Positions 63,576-64,000 of a DNA stretch of 64,000 bases are shown in pieces. Numbering within the stretch: the stretch's first letter is position 1; the number at the start of each line of letters is the position of its first letter. Both the position numbers and the translations under genes were made by a program. Below the pieces are notes generated by a model. It made no database searches. It had not been told where the DNA came from and worked only from the letters and a program-made list of their open reading frames with translations. This DNA is from Cucumis sativus (taxonomy: Eukaryota; Streptophyta; Magnoliopsida; Cucurbitales; Cucurbitaceae), in contig NC_026658.2 of the NCBI RefSeq assembly GCF_000004075.3, positions 13,566,075-13,630,074 of the forward strand, given 5' to 3'.

Positions 63576-64000
63576 GTAAGCTCTCTCTTTTGCTCTCTTT
63601 TGTTTATATCTGAACGTTTTGAATTCACTATCTACTCGTATCTATCTTATTTACTATGATTGTCATAGGATTTAAATGAGTGTGTTTTAATGAACTCTAT
63701 AGCACTAGAGGTGCCTAATCTGATTTTGTTTTTGTCCTTCCTTCTTTTTTCTTTAGTGGTAAAATATGTTTATTAGGAGGAACGTCGTTGATTTGATTAT
63801 CAAATGCTCAACAAACTTTGACGAGATTGCTACTTTAGCAAGGCAATTGAGAAATGTTTTATCCTTATTATGTCCTCATGTTTGTAATCGTGCAACTCAC
63901 CATGTAGCTTGTTATGCTTCTAAATTTTTATGCCATTTAGGTTTCTTTCGTTCTTTCAATTTGGAAATTCTTGGAGGGTGTTGGGACACATGTTATTTTG
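63576..64000 (+). other. Start of PSY intron 3, running to the window edge
   Basis: It begins with the donor GTAAGC. The next expected PSY exon, which should continue the motif into a RRGRIYLP-like segment, is not found before position 64000, so the intron is longer than 425 bp. Confidence 0.7.

Overview
This window is nuclear DNA of a flowering plant. The genes have many introns with GT-AG junctions, the encoded proteins are plant-specific (COP10, importin alpha-9, a DUF620 protein, phytoene synthase), and the intergenic DNA is very AT-rich with microsatellites and small repeats. The sequence is eudicot-like. A dispersed repeat built on the word CTATCACTGATAG resembles repeats I associate with Cucurbitaceae, so a cucurbit is the best guess, by inference only. 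No CRISPR array, operon, phage or bacterial insertion sequence is present.

Layout. 1-7.6 kb is gene-free and repeat-rich. 8.65-11.17 kb (+) encodes a GPI-anchored GH17/X8 beta-1,3-glucanase-like protein that lacks the expected catalytic nucleophile. 12.16-15.09 kb (+) encodes a COP10 orthologue (E2 variant). 16.34-23.69 kb (+) and 24.70-30.59 kb (+) hold two tandem genes for acyl-activating enzymes of the AAE17/AAE18 type. Each has 14 coding exons of identical length and a predicted protein of 725 aa. 31.66-37.14 kb (-) encodes importin alpha-9 (11 coding exons, 522 aa). 40.06-42.53 kb (+) encodes a DUF620 protein. 44.11-44.78 kb (+) encodes lipid phosphate phosphatase gamma (dolichyldiphosphatase type). 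47.68-48.73 kb (-) encodes a KMD-like F-box/kelch protein. About 12.4 kb without a protein gene follows, then tRNA-Gly(UCC) at 61.09-61.16 kb (-). Finally, 62.05 kb to the window edge (+) holds the first three coding exons of a phytoene synthase gene.

These are independent genes with their own promoters, not a pathway cluster. The one real local relationship is the AAE tandem duplication. Importin alpha-9 and LPP-gamma also neighbour each other in Arabidopsis (At5g03070/At5g03080, from memory), which suggests conserved microsynteny with the DUF620 gene between them here. I joined all exons by hand from splice signals, reading phase and family knowledge; UTRs and transcription starts are mostly not resolved. 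I found no clearly new biological system. The most interesting points are the GH17 protein without its nucleophile, the divergence between the AAE duplicates, and several repeat families.
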